A DNA stretch of 64,000 bases. It comes from Mesostigma viride. Lineage: Eukaryota > Streptophyta > Mesostigmatophyceae > Mesostigmatales > Mesostigmataceae. This document shows, piece by piece, positions 1-11,238 of the stretch. Numbering within the stretch: position 1 is the first letter of the stretch; each line of letters begins with the position of its first letter. The notes under the pieces are model-generated. The model saw only the letters and a list, made by a program, of their open reading frames with translations. It searched no databases and was not told where the DNA came from. The position numbers and the translations under genes are program-made. The DNA lies in assembly GCA_009746045.1 (NCBI GenBank), contig RPFO01000297.1, forward strand, positions 27,501 through 91,500. Direction: 5' to 3'.

Positions 1-3000
1 TGGCGTCGGCGCGGTGTGCAGGTAGGGGGGCCGGGGCACCCAGATATGGCAGGGTCCCCGGCTTGGCATGGCAACTTGTCAGTGCAGCTTGCCCGTTTCT
101 TGGACCGCCGGTGCTGCGGCATATATGTTGATCTTTCACATCAGAAATCGGGACATGCTCGAGCGTGAAGAGGGTGATCTATCCCTGAGAGCAAGCCGTG
201 TCAGCAGGCAGGTACATTGTATTCGCTATTGCGGGGTAACGTTGCTGTCTCCACACCTGGTGGTACCTGTTTGCTGTTGCTCGTGCCTTGTGTCCATGCT
301 CATAACTTCTAGGCAGTAAAATGTATGGTAAAAAACATAGTACTACCTCTACAAAACAAGCATTTGCTATTTCTCCTGCGAGCCTGAGCGCGCATCACGC
401 ATCTCGAAAGCATGTCACATCCACACCATGTTTCGATCCTTGCTTGCGCGTGGGTGCCTGTGCCAGCGTGGCCGTGCGCTGACAATCGTTGTAATGACGC
501 CTTGCTCGGGCCTTCCTTGGCCTGTGACAGCCTGAGTGCGTTTGACTTCCAACGCCACGGCAACGCCACGTACGGCGCGCCTGTGCATGCGCCCAGGGAG
601 CACTGCAGCCACCAGGGCAAGATGGAGAAGTCCCTGCTCAGGTGTGTGTGGGGGGGGCGATGGTGGGGGGATGGTTAGGGGGGGTTGGGGGGGCGGGGAG
701 AGGGGGGCGGGCGGGCGGGTGAGGAAGTCCCTGTATAGGCTGGTGTACAGGGCACCGAACATGGAGGATGGCCTGGCTGCAACGGTGGCAAACTGGTTTG
801 TTGGCTACTAGCTCCTGTTGGGTTTGGAGCAGCCTAACCACTGTTGGGGCTTCTTACATGCGACGCGGCTACGAATGGTGTGTTTGGGGACACTGCTTCG
901 TGGTACCCTGTGCGTGTTGTGGAGATGCATGGGTGCATGGGTGGGCCAGGGGCTCACGCGTTATGGCCACCGCGATGCTTTGCTGTCATCCGCCCTCGCA
1001 ACTCTGCCACTGGGCTCGTTCTAAGCATTCAATTGTCTACTATGCCGTGGTCACTGTGCGCTCTCTGTGCACCAAGCCAGCTTCAAGAGCTACTACCCAT
1101 TCTGGGAACCCGATGAGCTGGGCCAGGCCTTCTTGGACAACGTGTCAAACTTCCGCGCGGCCGAGGAGCAGAAGCAGGTGTGGCCCTGGCAGCTGATATC
1201 ACACTCATTAGGTCACACTCGTTTGAGTGCATGCATTAAAGGGCACTTGTTAGAACACACGCATTAGAGGGCACGCATTACAACGCACTTGTTTGAGCAC
1301 ACGCATTAGAACGCACTTGGTTGAGCACGCGCATAAGAACGCACTTGCTTGAGCACGCGCATTATAACGCACGCATTAGAGCGTACACGTGAGGTCATAC
1401 ACCACTAAGCAAGTCTCTGCGCGGCTGAGGAGCAGAACCAGGTGCGGCGAGGGAGGGAGGGACGCTTTCGTTTGTATTCCATTGAGTTTGTTCCATGAGG
1501 GAAGTGGCGCCTATCCCTTTTCACAGGGAGACTCAAAGGGAGCGCCAGAAGATACGCCAGCAGGGACGGATGCTTACGGTTTTTTTCCTTGTGACGAGAT
1601 TTTCCACTGGGAACGGATGGCATGAAGCAGCTCCTCCTGTATCAGGTGGGATGGCCTGGAACATCTAACCAGTTATAGCTTCCCGTAGGACTTGGAAATG
1701 TTGCCAGTTGGAAATGTTTTTAGGGGGCCACGGTAGACAACTCTCTTGGACTCTGGGATAGGGCGCCGCAGAGTCAGCCGTGACGTCTCGGCAAATGCCT
1801 TCGAGTTTTTGTTGGCTGCCCCCGAAAGGTTGGAGCTGAAGCGAATGGTAGTTTGTGGTTGTGGAACGTCGTTCATGCGGTGGGTGCGGCATCCTGCACT
1901 AATAAGTTCCATGACAGCATAGTTCCAAACCGTAGAAACATGAACGCTGCCAGATGTCACAAGCTGGGTCGACCCCTAGCAAGTGGGCTGACTTAGCTTT
2001 GGCCGACGCCACTGACCATTATCTGCTCCTCCCTGGCGCTCTCTCTGCGGAGGGCTCTTCCATGCGAACCTTTACCTCTCGCTGCCCCACCCCCAGGCAG
2101 AGGCCATCGCCCAAACGGTGGCAGGGCTGGTGGGCAGCATCCACGCGGGCGCCCAGAGTGCGCAGGGTGGCCAGGGCGCACTGGGGCAGATCGCGGAGCA
2201 CGAGCCGCAGAACGGTTCCCCCTCCACGTTGCAAGGTGCGTGGCCGTCGCAAGGGGCGTGGCCGTCGCAAGGTGAGCGGTTGTTGCAAGGTGCGTGGCTG
2301 TCGCAAGGTGCATGGCCGTCGCAAGGGGAGTGGTCGTTGCAAGGGGAGTGGTCCTTGCAAGGTGAGTGGTTGTCGCAAGGTAAGTGGTCATTGCAAGGTG
2401 CGTGGCCGTCGCAAGGGGAGTGGTTGCTGCAAGGTGCGTGGCCGTCGCAAGGTGCGTGGCCGTCGCAAGGGGAGTGGTCGTTGCAAGGGGAGTGGTTGTC
2501 GCAAGGTAAGTGGTCGTTGCAAGGTGAGTGGCTGTCGCAAGGGGAGTGGTTGCTGCAAGGTGCGTGGCCGTCGCAAGGTGCGTGGCCGTCGCAAGGGGAG
2601 TGGTCGTCGCAAGGGGAGTGGTCGTTGCAAGGTGAGTGGCCCTTGCAAGGTGAGTGGCTGTCGCAAGGTGAGTGGTCGTTGCAAGGTGAGTTGTTGTTGC
2701 AAGGGGAGTGGCCGTCGCAAGGTGAGCGGTTGTTGCAAGGTGCGTGGCCGTCGCAAGGTGAGCGGTTGTTGCAAGGGGATCGCCTTGTGCGTCCTGTTGT
2801 CAACCCCCGCAAGTTGGGTGCTGTATGTGATTGCAGGTCGCAAGTTCGCATGTCGCTTTGCCGTTGGCGTCGCAAGTTTGGTGGGCGGCTGGTGTTTGCG
2901 GGCAGGCTGGCGTATGGCAGGCCGATGAGGCGAGGTAGGGCCCCTGGGAAGTATGAGGGGGTGCTGACCGCGGCTGCGAGGAGAGCAGGCCATGTTGATG

Positions 3001-6000
3001 TGAGGTCAACTGATTGAGCCATAGTGATGTGAGGGCAGCTGATCGAGGCCGTGTTAATTATTTTTATGATTAATGCCAAATCACATAACAAAGATCATGA
3101 GGCTGTTGATTGCGTGCGGCATGGGGCCACCCAAGGAGACAACCTTGCGTGGTGAGCTGGCAGCGTGGCTGCTCCCATGCGTATGCGACAGCTGGCGGTG
3201 CTCGCACCGTGTGCGACATGCAGGTTGAGGTGCCTACTCGCCTCTATAGTATAAGTCAGTGACGTCATCGTGGTGTGCAGCAGCTCTTTGGCAGTGTAGA
3301 CGTCCGCTTCCGTGCTCACAAGTCCCTCTGCGGTTCCCCCCAGCCATCATGCACTCCTTGTCCCAACCCCAGCAAACCCCAGCCACCCAAACTCCAGACC
3401 CAAAGTTCTCAATACCCTTGCCAGCCAGCCCACACGCCCTTAAACCATGTCCGCATGTCGCCGTGTCACCTGACATCTAATCTCCTGTCATGCTGTCGCT
3501 TATCATCATGCCACCTGTCGCCTTGTCGGCACGCGTCGCTGCCCGCCCTGGCATGCCACAAATCAACAGGGGCAACGCCAGGCCCCTTATCCACCAGCGC
3601 AGGCGAGCCGTCCCAAGGAGCTGCGACGAGGGAAGCAGCCGCGATGAGGGACTCGGGCGCTGGGCCCTATCATGCCGCCCCCATCATGGGAGATGGAGGG
3701 CCGCACCACGCATGGCCGTTGGCCCCGCCACTGCGCCATCAACCCCCGCACCCCCCCGCGCTGCCCAGGGCGCTGCTCGACAGTGGGTTGCTGGGTGTGC
3801 TGCTGTCCTCCCTGCAGCAGCACCAGCGGCTTCAGGGGGGCCCTGCGTGGGGGGGCGCCCACGGCAGGTCAGGTGCCGAGTCCACTTGGGGCGGATCGTC
3901 ACGGCACCAGCCCTCGTATATGTTCGGAGGTATGTGTGCTTGTGGAGCAGCTCCTCTTTTGGGTGTGTGCGTCAAATTATTCAATGTTTTGTTGCAACAC
4001 TACAGTGTATGCGGCGCACATCTCAGGTACCTGTGGCAGCCAATGCGCAGACGGGATTCGCAGGAACGGTTTATGCCCAGACGACGACCCTTGGTGTGGA
4101 CTCGGTTGTTCAGGAATCAGGGGGATTACAAACCCAAGTCCTCCCCTCTTTCCCCCCTGTGTCCCCTCCTCTTTCCCCTCCACGTTTCCCTCCTCTTGCC
4201 CCTCCTCTTCCCCCTCTTTCCCCTCCTCCTCCCCCTCCTCTTGCCCCTCCTCTTCCGGCTTCTCTTTCCCCTCCGCTACCCCCTCCTCTTTCCCCTCCTC
4301 TTTCCCCTCCTCTTTCCCCTCCTCTTTCCCCTACTCTTTCCCCTCCTCTTTCCCCTCCTCTTCCCCCTCCTTTATCCCCTCCTCTTCCCCCTCCTCTTGC
4401 CCCTCCTCTTCCCCCTCCTCTTTCCCCTCCTCTTGCCCCTCCTCTTGCCCCTCCTCTTGCCCCTCCTCTTGCCCCTCCTCTTGCCCCTCCTCTTCCCCCT
4501 CCTCTTCACCCTCCTCTGTCCCCTCCTCTTTGCCCTCTTCTTTTTTTCCCGCCCTTGCCCCTGCCCTTGCCCCTGATCTTTTTCCCAATCCGCTCCTTGG
4601 ATCTGCCGCTGCTTTCGTGCTCGCCCGTGGAGGAGCCTCCTGGCCCCCTCAGCCTGGGGTGGCAATGGCCCACGACCCGCGGACCTGGGCCTGCTGGAGA
4701 TTGTGTGCTCACGCGATGTGCTGGCAGCCCTGCGTGCACTGTGTGCAGGCAGCCCTGCGTGCACTGTGTGCAGGCAGCCCTGCTTGCACTGTGTGCAGGC
4801 AGCCCTGCGTGCACTGTGTGCTGGCAGCCCTGCGTGCACTGTGTGCTGGCAGCCCTGCTTGCACTATGCGCTGGCAGCCCTGCATGCACTATGTGCTGGC
4901 ATCCCTGCGTGCACTGTGTGCTGGCATCCCTGCATGCACTGTGTGCTGGCAGTCCTGCGTGCACTGCGCGCTGGGAGCGTCCACACTGGATCTGCCATGC
5001 ACATCCATCTGACAAACTTTTAGTTGTCTTCACGCCCTTGCAGCGACCTTCATCACCCACCCACCCAGGAGCAAGCCTCATGCGGCCGATCTTGACAGCA
5101 TGGCAGCATGTTGATGCGCGCACCTGCCTGGAGTCGGCCTCCTGCCTGCCTTCTCATGTACGGGGGTGGGCCCTCTGCCCTGTATGGGTTGTGGCATCCT
5201 ACCTTCATCGTCGTTATGCTGTTTGACCTTTCGCCTGTGTTGTTACTGGGCTGCCAGCATCAGGGTCGTACCTGCAGGGCAGCGCGGTGGCTGCAGTCAG
5301 GTCGGGGGAGAGGCCCGTGCGCCTGGGCGGCAAGGACAGGGACATGCTGGTCAATGAGGAGCAGGTGAGGCCGGCTGACAATCCTCGGGGGGGACCCTGG
5401 TCGTTAACTAGCTTTTATATCAATGAGGCAAGCTTATAATACTATATGCTGTGAGTATGAATATCGTCTAATTTCCTCCGTACCTTGGTGGTTTTGATAG
5501 AGTATATGGATGTTGCTCAGTATCTCGCCAGTTGCACTCCTAATGTAACGACAACATGTCTTTTTGGTCATCATAGTGATTGGTAGGCAGCAACAGTCAG
5601 GTCGTACCTGCGAATACATGTAATGCATGGGATGAACCAGTCACCCACCCTGAAGCGCTGTTCCCTCTCAATTTCCTTCTCGTGATTTTCCGCACCTTCC
5701 GTGCATTACTGGTGCGCCCATCGCCATTTATCTCACACTCTGTAGAGAAATTTTGCCTCGTCATGCTGCCCTGTTGCAAGTATCTGTAGAAATGTACCTG
5801 TTGGTGCCATTAATGAACTTGGTGCTGTTCTAGGGTTAAGTTTCCCTGTGCTATTCTAGAAGCAAATTCTTTTTCATTAACTTGATCCCTGGATGTCTGC
5901 GATGCTGGGTCTGGTTTGACGGTGTGTATCTGACACGGCACCTGTATGGATTTCTTCACCTTGTCACCCTCTCACACGGCACCTGCCTTAACGCCGAGCC

Positions 6001-6525
6001 AAGCATGGCTCATCTGTGTGTAGGTGACACTTGCTCATTGTGGTACGTCTTTCTCATTGTCCTTTATTACTGAACAGCAGTGAAGTTACATAACCTGGTT
6101 CGCCACGTGCCTTGAAAGTCCAGGAGTGTGACAAGGACATGCCTTGCAAGTCCAGGAGTGTGAAGTACATGCCTTGCAAGTCCAGGAGTGTGTTGCATGG
6201 GGGCTGTGTGATTGCTGCTGGTGCTGGTGGGTGACAGGCATCCCTTCTGAGACATAGTGCCTGCCTGTGGTTGCTATGCTTGTCCTGCTATTTGTGTCTA
6301 TTTTGTGGGAATTGGGATGACCGCAATAGATGCTGTAGCGTATGGTTTAGTTGCTCTACCCCCAGCACCTTGCAAGGATGAAGGGAACTCTGACAAGGTT
6401 GCAACTGTCATTGATCGTGCAACGGTCGCACACAACATGTGCTGTGTACCCTCCAGGTGCTCCAACTATCCTGGCTCAACAAGTTCCACGAGAAGTTAAG
6501 GGAGCAGTATCAGGGTGGCCATTGA
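1..6525 (+). CDS. Multi-exon host gene, unknown function (5' end outside window)
   Basis: I do not recognise the product. Exons read from the sequence: up to 21 (partial), 531-641, 1081-1177, 2097-2235, 3570-3929, 4653 to about 4736 (donor unsure), 5264-5364, 6457-6525 (TGA). All readable boundaries are GT-AG, and the codon phases match across every junction except the donor after exon 6, which strongly supports the chain. Protein features: an aromatic/acidic stretch SFKSYYPFWEPDELG in exon 3; a helical Gln/Ala-rich stretch across exons 3-4; a 120-residue Pro/Gly/His-rich, probably disordered exon 5; Leu-rich LGLLEIVCSRDVLAALRAL in exon 6; and a charged C-terminus ending WLNKFHEKLREQYQGGH. 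No signal peptide or membrane span is visible in the part seen. Introns 4 and 5 and the end of exon 6 carry tandem arrays (separate entries). The first partial exon rests only on a donor-like CAG/GTAGGG in the right phase. Confidence 0.72.
1200..1385. repeat. Degenerate ~32-bp intronic repeat
   Basis: About six imperfect copies of a unit built on GCACTTGTTTGAGCAC and ACGCATTAGAAC lie in intron 3 of the unknown gene. The copies differ by several bases each, so the array is not young. Confidence 0.7.
1402..1441 (+). other. Degenerate duplicate of an exon end and donor
   Basis: This stretch resembles the last about 35 bases of exon 3 with its donor (1147-1182): both read roughly GCGCGGC(C/T)GAGGAGCAGAA(G/C)CAGGTG. 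It lies 260 bases downstream inside the same intron. It could act as a decoy or alternative donor, or be a simple duplication scar. Confidence 0.5.
2218..2785 (+). repeat. 18-bp minisatellite of 5' splice sites
   Basis: There are 31 tandem 18-bp units of the form (T/C)(T/C)GCAAGGTGAGTGG(C/T)(C/T)G. The first unit is the true end of exon 4 with its donor (CAAG/GTGCGT at 2235/2236). I count 20 units that keep CAAG followed by GT, eight of them with the consensus GTGAGT or GTAAGT; the other eleven read CAAGGGG and lack a donor. Because 18 is a multiple of three and the exon-4 frame is open through the whole array, any donor in it joins exon 5 in the same phase and adds n copies of a hexapeptide like GAWPSQ or GEWSLQ. 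Confidence 0.93.
4140..4555 (+). repeat. 12-bp pyrimidine minisatellite in intron 5
   Basis: About 33 units of CCCCTCCTCTTN run along the coding strand, ending roughly 100 bases before the exon-6 acceptor (4652). One strand is almost pure C/T. It looks like an expanded polypyrimidine tract and could form triplex DNA. The open frames inside it (PLLF, SSPS repeats) are low-complexity artefacts. Confidence 0.92.
4716..4975 (+). repeat. 25-bp minisatellite at the end of exon 6
   Basis: About ten copies of a unit like GCAGCCCTGCGTGCACTGTGTGC. It begins inside the exon-6 reading frame (…LAALRALCA) and blurs where that exon ends. A 25-bp unit changes frame with each copy, so at most the first unit or so can be coding in one frame. 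A phase-1 donor is needed to join exon 7. Candidates are a weak T/GTGCAG or a GC-type CAG/GCAGCC in the first units. Confidence 0.88.
6107..6192. repeat. Three-copy ~32-bp repeat in intron 7
   Basis: The core CTTGCAAGTCCAGGAGTGTG occurs three times with short variable spacers inside the last intron of the unknown gene. Confidence 0.75.
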
Positions 6526-7674
6526 ACCCACAAGGAAGGAAAAATGTTCAGTTAAGTATTGGTTACCAGTTCGACGCTCAAGTTATGTGGAAACATGACG
6601 GGCAGCTATAGGTCATCTTGTGCGGCACCTTAACCCTGCCTGCAATCATTTTGCTGTACAGATGAGTGAACCGGGTCTGTACGGCATATAAAGATCTTTG
6701 TCCTCGGCATCGATCATCGTGTATATTCTTTCATTCGTACTTGGGTCCCTGTGTAATGGTTTTCGTTTCAATGTTGACAGCCACAGCGTTTGGTAAATAC
6801 ATGTGGTGGCATTGATTAATTGATCCATCAGTCACACGCTGTTGGGGTTCTCAGTCTCTCAGAGCACAATAACACAAAAACATTGTGCTTTCTATCCCCG
6901 ATTGCTACACAACAAGCTAGAAGGGGAAAGAGACATCCATCCTTCTCTAACTGCCAAGAGTGGCGGCATGCCTGGCATGCACTTCACATCAACAAGGAAA
7001 CTATGAGAGTGCTCTAGTGATCGACCCCGTCATTTAGGTGTATCATTTTTTGAGCTATCTGCTCATTTTATAGTTATGTTGCGGCGGGCTCAAAGGGGGC
7101 CGATCTGCCGCCTGTAGCGTAGCTCTACCGTACGTCACCTACACCATGTAAGGTGCTTGTTGTTACTTAGGACTAGAGAGAAGGGGACCGGCGGTGCGCC
7201 GGTACTAGTGCCTACTGGCAACCGTTCCCGCCCTTGATTGAGGGGGGCACGGCGCCTTGAGACATGTGCTTTGTTTTCCATTTTCACACCGTACTTAGAG
7301 AGGTGTGGAACGTAGGGAGGCCTTTTTGCAGCTCACAACTTTCCCACGTGAGGAAAGTGGGCTGGCCGCTATGGGGGCCGCTTGCGGCCACTATGGCGGT
7401 TACGCCCAGTGTAAGTCGACGCTGCCAACCTCCCTGTTTCACGGAGAGGTGACTCGCTGTTCTTCGAAATATTGGTGAAAGGTTGTTGTGCTGGTCCTGG
7501 GGTGTTCCCCCATGGCGCTGGGGTGCGCCAGCCGGGCTCCAGTTGGGAGCCCGTAGTGACTTGAATTTCGAAAGTCAATGAAGAGGGAAGGCGGTTTTTA
7601 GAGAAGGCGGGTTTTGGCGGAGAGCCCTGCGAAAGGACAGCGCGAAAAAAGGGGGGTGCACCACGCATGCTTTG
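6526..7674. other. 3' UTR / intergenic, no gene seen
   Basis: This follows the stop of the unknown gene. The first part is AT-richer and should include its 3' UTR; 7090-7660 is GC-rich. No exon chain, RNA gene or repeat with a recognisable relative was found here. Confidence 0.5.
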
Positions 7675-7963
7675 CCCGTGCAGACGGAGCCACTCTCTGC
7701 TGAGACGCCATCATGCCATAGCCATTGTTTAGCCATGATCATCTTTTACCCCATGTCCGCAACTTTGCAGAGCTGCTGGAATATACGTGGTGGTGGCCGT
7801 GGTGCAGGTGCACTTCACTTGTGCACCCCGAGTAGGTGGCAGTTTACACCCGGCCACCTGCAGGTTCATGTCGCCTAGAATGTATTAAAAACCATATGCT
7901 CCTTCTCAGGGATATGTGTTACATATCCTCCCCACGGAGGTATGTCAGTCTTAATTAATTGTA
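7675..7963 (+). mobile_element. 5'-truncated LINE 3' end, subfamily beta
   Basis: Non-coding 3' end of a LINE on the plus strand, ending in ACATATCCTCCCCACGGAGG and then TTAATTAATT. It matches the reverse complement of the minus-strand copies at 8046-8317 and 10786-11100 over most of its length with many substitutions. The TTAA-type tail instead of poly(A) is typical of RTE-like LINEs (established knowledge); the clade name is inference. Confidence 0.65.
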
Positions 7964-8045
7964 CATCACAACTGGTCTGCATGGCAACTACCCGCAAGCG
8001 TCCCTCACATGAAAGCTCACGTCGGAGGATACTAGACTTGCAGTT

Positions 8046-8732
8046 AGTTAATTAATTAATTAGGAACATAACTCCGTTGGGAGTATATGTAGCACATAGC
8101 CCTTGAGAAGGGGCATATGGCCTATAATACATTCTAAGCTACTTCCTGCAAGGGTGGGAATGTAAACGACACTTGCTCTAGGTGCACTAGGGCACCTGCA
8201 TCCCCATGATCTATCAAGCTATGCCCAGCTAAGGGGGAGCCTGTCATGAGGGGGGAGATCATCATGGCTATACAAGAGCTAGAGCGTGGCATCTCAGCAG
8301 AGAGCAGCTCTCTGCATTAATTAATTAATTAATAGACACGTGACTGCGTCACGTGAGCATAAGTCCTCAGTGGGAGGGGAACATGGGATGGAATGGATGG
8401 TATAAGCTATCTAGGTCCTAGTTACAGGGGTGTGGGCACCGCGGCCCGAATCGCTATGAATGCCATACTTGGTCACACGCGGAGCCCCCACAGGCTTGGG
8501 GGTGGTCTCCTTCATCACTACTTGCCATCTATCCTTGCGCACCATCTGCCTCCATATTACAGACAAACCAGGAGGCTGCCCGGGGGTGAGCCCGTCACGT
8601 CTAGTGTAGCACATGTCCATGCCGAGTCTATCACGAAAAGTCCACGGGTGGCAGCTCTCTGCATGGGCACAGCATAACTAGATAAAGCTAGGCATCATCT
8701 GGAGTGTGGCACATCATAGGCACACATGTACA
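8046..8732 (-). mobile_element. LINE 3' end (beta), split by another LINE
   Basis: Minus-strand LINE 3' region with a TTAATTAATTAATTA tail at its left edge. It runs 8046-8317, is interrupted by the insertion at 8318-8650, and resumes 8665-8732 in sequence resembling the equivalent part of the copy at 10786-11100. No coding sequence is left. Confidence 0.68.
8318..8650 (-). mobile_element. 5'-truncated LINE (alpha) inserted into LINE (beta)
   Basis: A 333-bp minus-strand insertion flanked by a perfect 14-bp TSD, GCAGCTCTCTGCAT, at 8304-8317 and 8651-8664. It keeps a TTAA tail, the 3' UTR (with GTGACTGCGTCAC) and the last codons of ORF2 (…GLSVIW…), so it is a classic 5'-truncated retrotransposition product. 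The same 3' end recurs at 8846-9213 and 13222-13500. Confidence 0.85.
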
Positions 8733-8828
8733 TTAATTAATTAATTAATTAATTAATTAATTAATTGACACGTGACTGCGTCACGTGAGCATAAGTCCTC
8801 AGTGGGAGGGGAACATGGGATGGAATGG
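8733..8828 (-). mobile_element. Very short LINE (alpha) tail copy
   Basis: A TTAATT run of about 30 bases followed by only the last 63 bases of the alpha 3' UTR, cut off at GGGATGGAATGGA. A second stub at 10686-10785 stops at the same base. Confidence 0.7.
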
Positions 8829-10470
8829 ATTAATTAATTAATTAATAGACACGTGACTGCGTCACGTGAGCATAAGTCCTCAGTGGGAGGGGAACATGGG
8901 ATGGAATGGATGGTATAAGCTATCTAGGTCCTAGTTACAGGGGTGTGGGCACCGCGGCCCGAATCGCTATGAATGCCATACTTGGTCGTACACGCTGAGC
9001 CCCCACAGGCTTGGGGGTGGTCTCCTTCGTCACTACTTGCCAGCTATCCTTGCGCACCATCTGCCTCCATATTACAGACAAACCAGGAGGCTGCCCGGGT
9101 GTGAGCCCGTCACGTCTAGTGTAGCACATGTCCATGCCGAGTCTATCGATCACGAAAAGTCCACGGGTGGCGGCCCTGCTGCGCGCGGCCTGGGGCACGC
9201 CAGGTGAGGACATATCGCCCAGGCTGGGCGGGCTTGGTGCCAGCTAGTCTATCTGATGTGTCTACCTGATCTGTGCGGGCCAGGTGCCCGCGGCTAGGCC
9301 CAGGCGCCTGTGCCTAATAATGTGGGAAACATAGGGCAAATACTACAAATCCTCTTTACTAATGTGCAAACCAAAGGGGATGTTAAGGGCCTTGCGCAGC
9401 ATCTTGTTGACGGCGCCGTCGAGTCGTTGCTCCAGCTCGATCCTGCGTCAGTGTCCAGGTCTCGGCGCCGTACGTCAGGATCGTCAGAATGACGACCTTG
9501 AAGAGGTCACGCTTGACGATCCGGGGTAGGGCGGGGTTGCTCCACCAGCGGCGGTGGTCATGGAGTTGCGCCCACGCCATGCCGATCCGTGTCGTCAGGT
9601 CGTCCTCGCAGTCGGGAAGCCAACTGCCGAGCAGCTTGAAGCGGCCTGAAGTAGGGTAGTTGACCTCGGCATCGTCTAAGAGGCGGAGTGTGGGTGGGGG
9701 CCCTTCCATGCCGAGGGCCAGGGCCTCCGTTTTGGGGCTGATTTCTAGACCAACCGCCCGAGCCTCGAGCGCCAGGCAGTCCAGCCAAAGTTGGGCAGAC
9801 TCCGGCTTCTCGATGAGCGTGATGTCGTCGGCATAAATGAGGTCAGCTAGTAAATTCTGCTTGTTAGTCGGCCCCCCTTTGCCAAGCTCGTTCGTGATCG
9901 CTAGGCCAGGGGCACGGCCTGCAATGCTAGCCAAAGCGAGCACGTGCCTGGCGCATAACATAATCCACTACAATAATAAACAAGTACGGCGATGTCCAGG
10001 ACGGCAACCCTGCCAGACGCCGGTCTGCAGTGGGCATGGCGGGGGAATGCCGTGTTGAGTGCGCACCGAAGTGGTCGACCCCTCATACAGCGTGCGGATG
10101 ACGGTAATCAGGGGAGTGGGGACGCGAGCGCGAGCAAGTACAGCCCATAGAGCGTCCCAGAGGACAGAATCAAAAGCCTTGATGAAGTCGACGACGATCA
10201 GGATGGCGGGAAACTCACCAGGTTGCAGGAGAGCGATTTCCTCAAAGAGGCGACGCGCGACGAAGATGGCCATGACGGTGTTGCGCCCAGGACGAAAGCC
10301 CATTTGACTTTCCCCTAGGTGACAGTCGAGAGCAGAACGAAGGCGGTTGAGGATCATGCGCATGAACAACTTGAGTGCGACGCTCTGGATGCAGACTCCT
10401 CTGTAGTTGGCGGGGTCGTCAGGGGAACCTTTGTTTTTGTACAGCATAATACGGTAGCACATGTACATGG
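8829..10470 (-). mobile_element. 5'-truncated LINE (alpha) with RT domain, decayed
   Basis: Minus-strand LINE keeping most of ORF2 from the RT onward. Visible in order: YKNKGSPDDPANYRGVCIQS, FIKAFDS (RT palm), GVWQGC, then after a small frame change LIYADDITL (catalytic YxDD box), YGAETWTLT, and the C-terminal GLSVIW…KPVG block; then 3' UTR and TTAATTAATTAATTAA tail at the left. It lacks the endonuclease and ORF1, so it is 5'-truncated. At least two frame changes lie between the RT box and the C-terminus. It is the same clade as the fuller element at 37690-42893 but a separate subfamily. Confidence 0.85.
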
Positions 10471-10685
10471 CTAAGTAATACTCGTGAATCAGCTGGTATA
10501 GAGCCGGTAGGAGGCTTACATGTACATGGCCACGGTCTATCTATATCTAGACTTGCAGTTACCTCGATCTTAACACTACCCATAACAAGAAGGGCCTGCG
10601 TACGGCTATATATGATAAGCGCAAGGATGCTAAATACCAGCAAATTCCTTTTATTTTAATTAAATCATAACATGCCTCCGTGGGG
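10471..10685. other. LINE-derived spacer, no gene seen
   Basis: AT-rich DNA between two LINE copies. It shares a short piece (CTAGACTTGCAGTTA) with 8032-8046, suggesting older LINE sequence. No gene is visible. Confidence 0.4.
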
Positions 10686-10785
10686 AGATCATTAATTAAT
10701 TAATTAATTAATTAATTTATAGACACGCGACTGCGTCACGTGAGCATAAGTCCTCAGTGGGAGGGGAACATGGGATGGAATGGAT
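10686..10785 (-). mobile_element. Second short LINE (alpha) tail copy
   Basis: A TTAATTAATT run followed by the same terminal ~63 bases of the alpha 3' UTR as at 8765-8828, ending at the same GGATGGAATGGA. No ORF remains. Confidence 0.7.
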
Positions 10786-11100
10786 TGAATCGAATTGAAT
10801 TGAATTGTAACATAACTCCGTTGGGAGAATATGTAGCACATATCCCTGAGAAGAGGCATATGGCTTTTAATACATTCTAAGCTACTTCCTGCAAGATTGG
10901 AATGTAAGCAACATTTGCTCTAGGTGCCTCAAGGGCACCGGCACCACCATGCTGTCTCGGGCTCAACCCAACTAAGGGGATCCCGGCACGGGGGAGGAAG
11001 ATCATCATGGCTATACAAGAGCTAGGGCATGGCTTCTCAGCAGAGAGCATCTCTCTGCATGGGCATAGCATGGCTAAATTCTTAATGCAACATCCATGGG
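10786..11100 (-). mobile_element. LINE 3' end (beta)
   Basis: Minus-strand LINE 3' region matching 8046-8317 and its continuation. The tail here is AATTGAATTG-like instead of TTAA. It lies directly downstream (in LINE sense) of the ORF1 at 11239-13074 and may be the 3' end of that same element with ORF2 missing. Confidence 0.6.
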
Positions 11101-11238
11101 GGTCCCATTATAGGCATGGCTTGGCTAAATTCTGGAGGCAACGTACATCCATGGGGGCCATTATGGGCGCACATGCGCGTGGGCCACATGCTAGGGCTAA
11201 GCCAGTGACTAATCTACACTACCAGTGGTATATATTCC

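Noticed and set aside
2072-3091. Long minus-strand Cys/His/Pro/Ser repeat ORF
   Set aside because: Shadow of the 18-bp array; the plus strand has the exon with matching phases.
4140-4576. Leu/Phe/Pro-repeat 'membrane protein'
   Set aside because: Translation of the pyrimidine array in intron 5.
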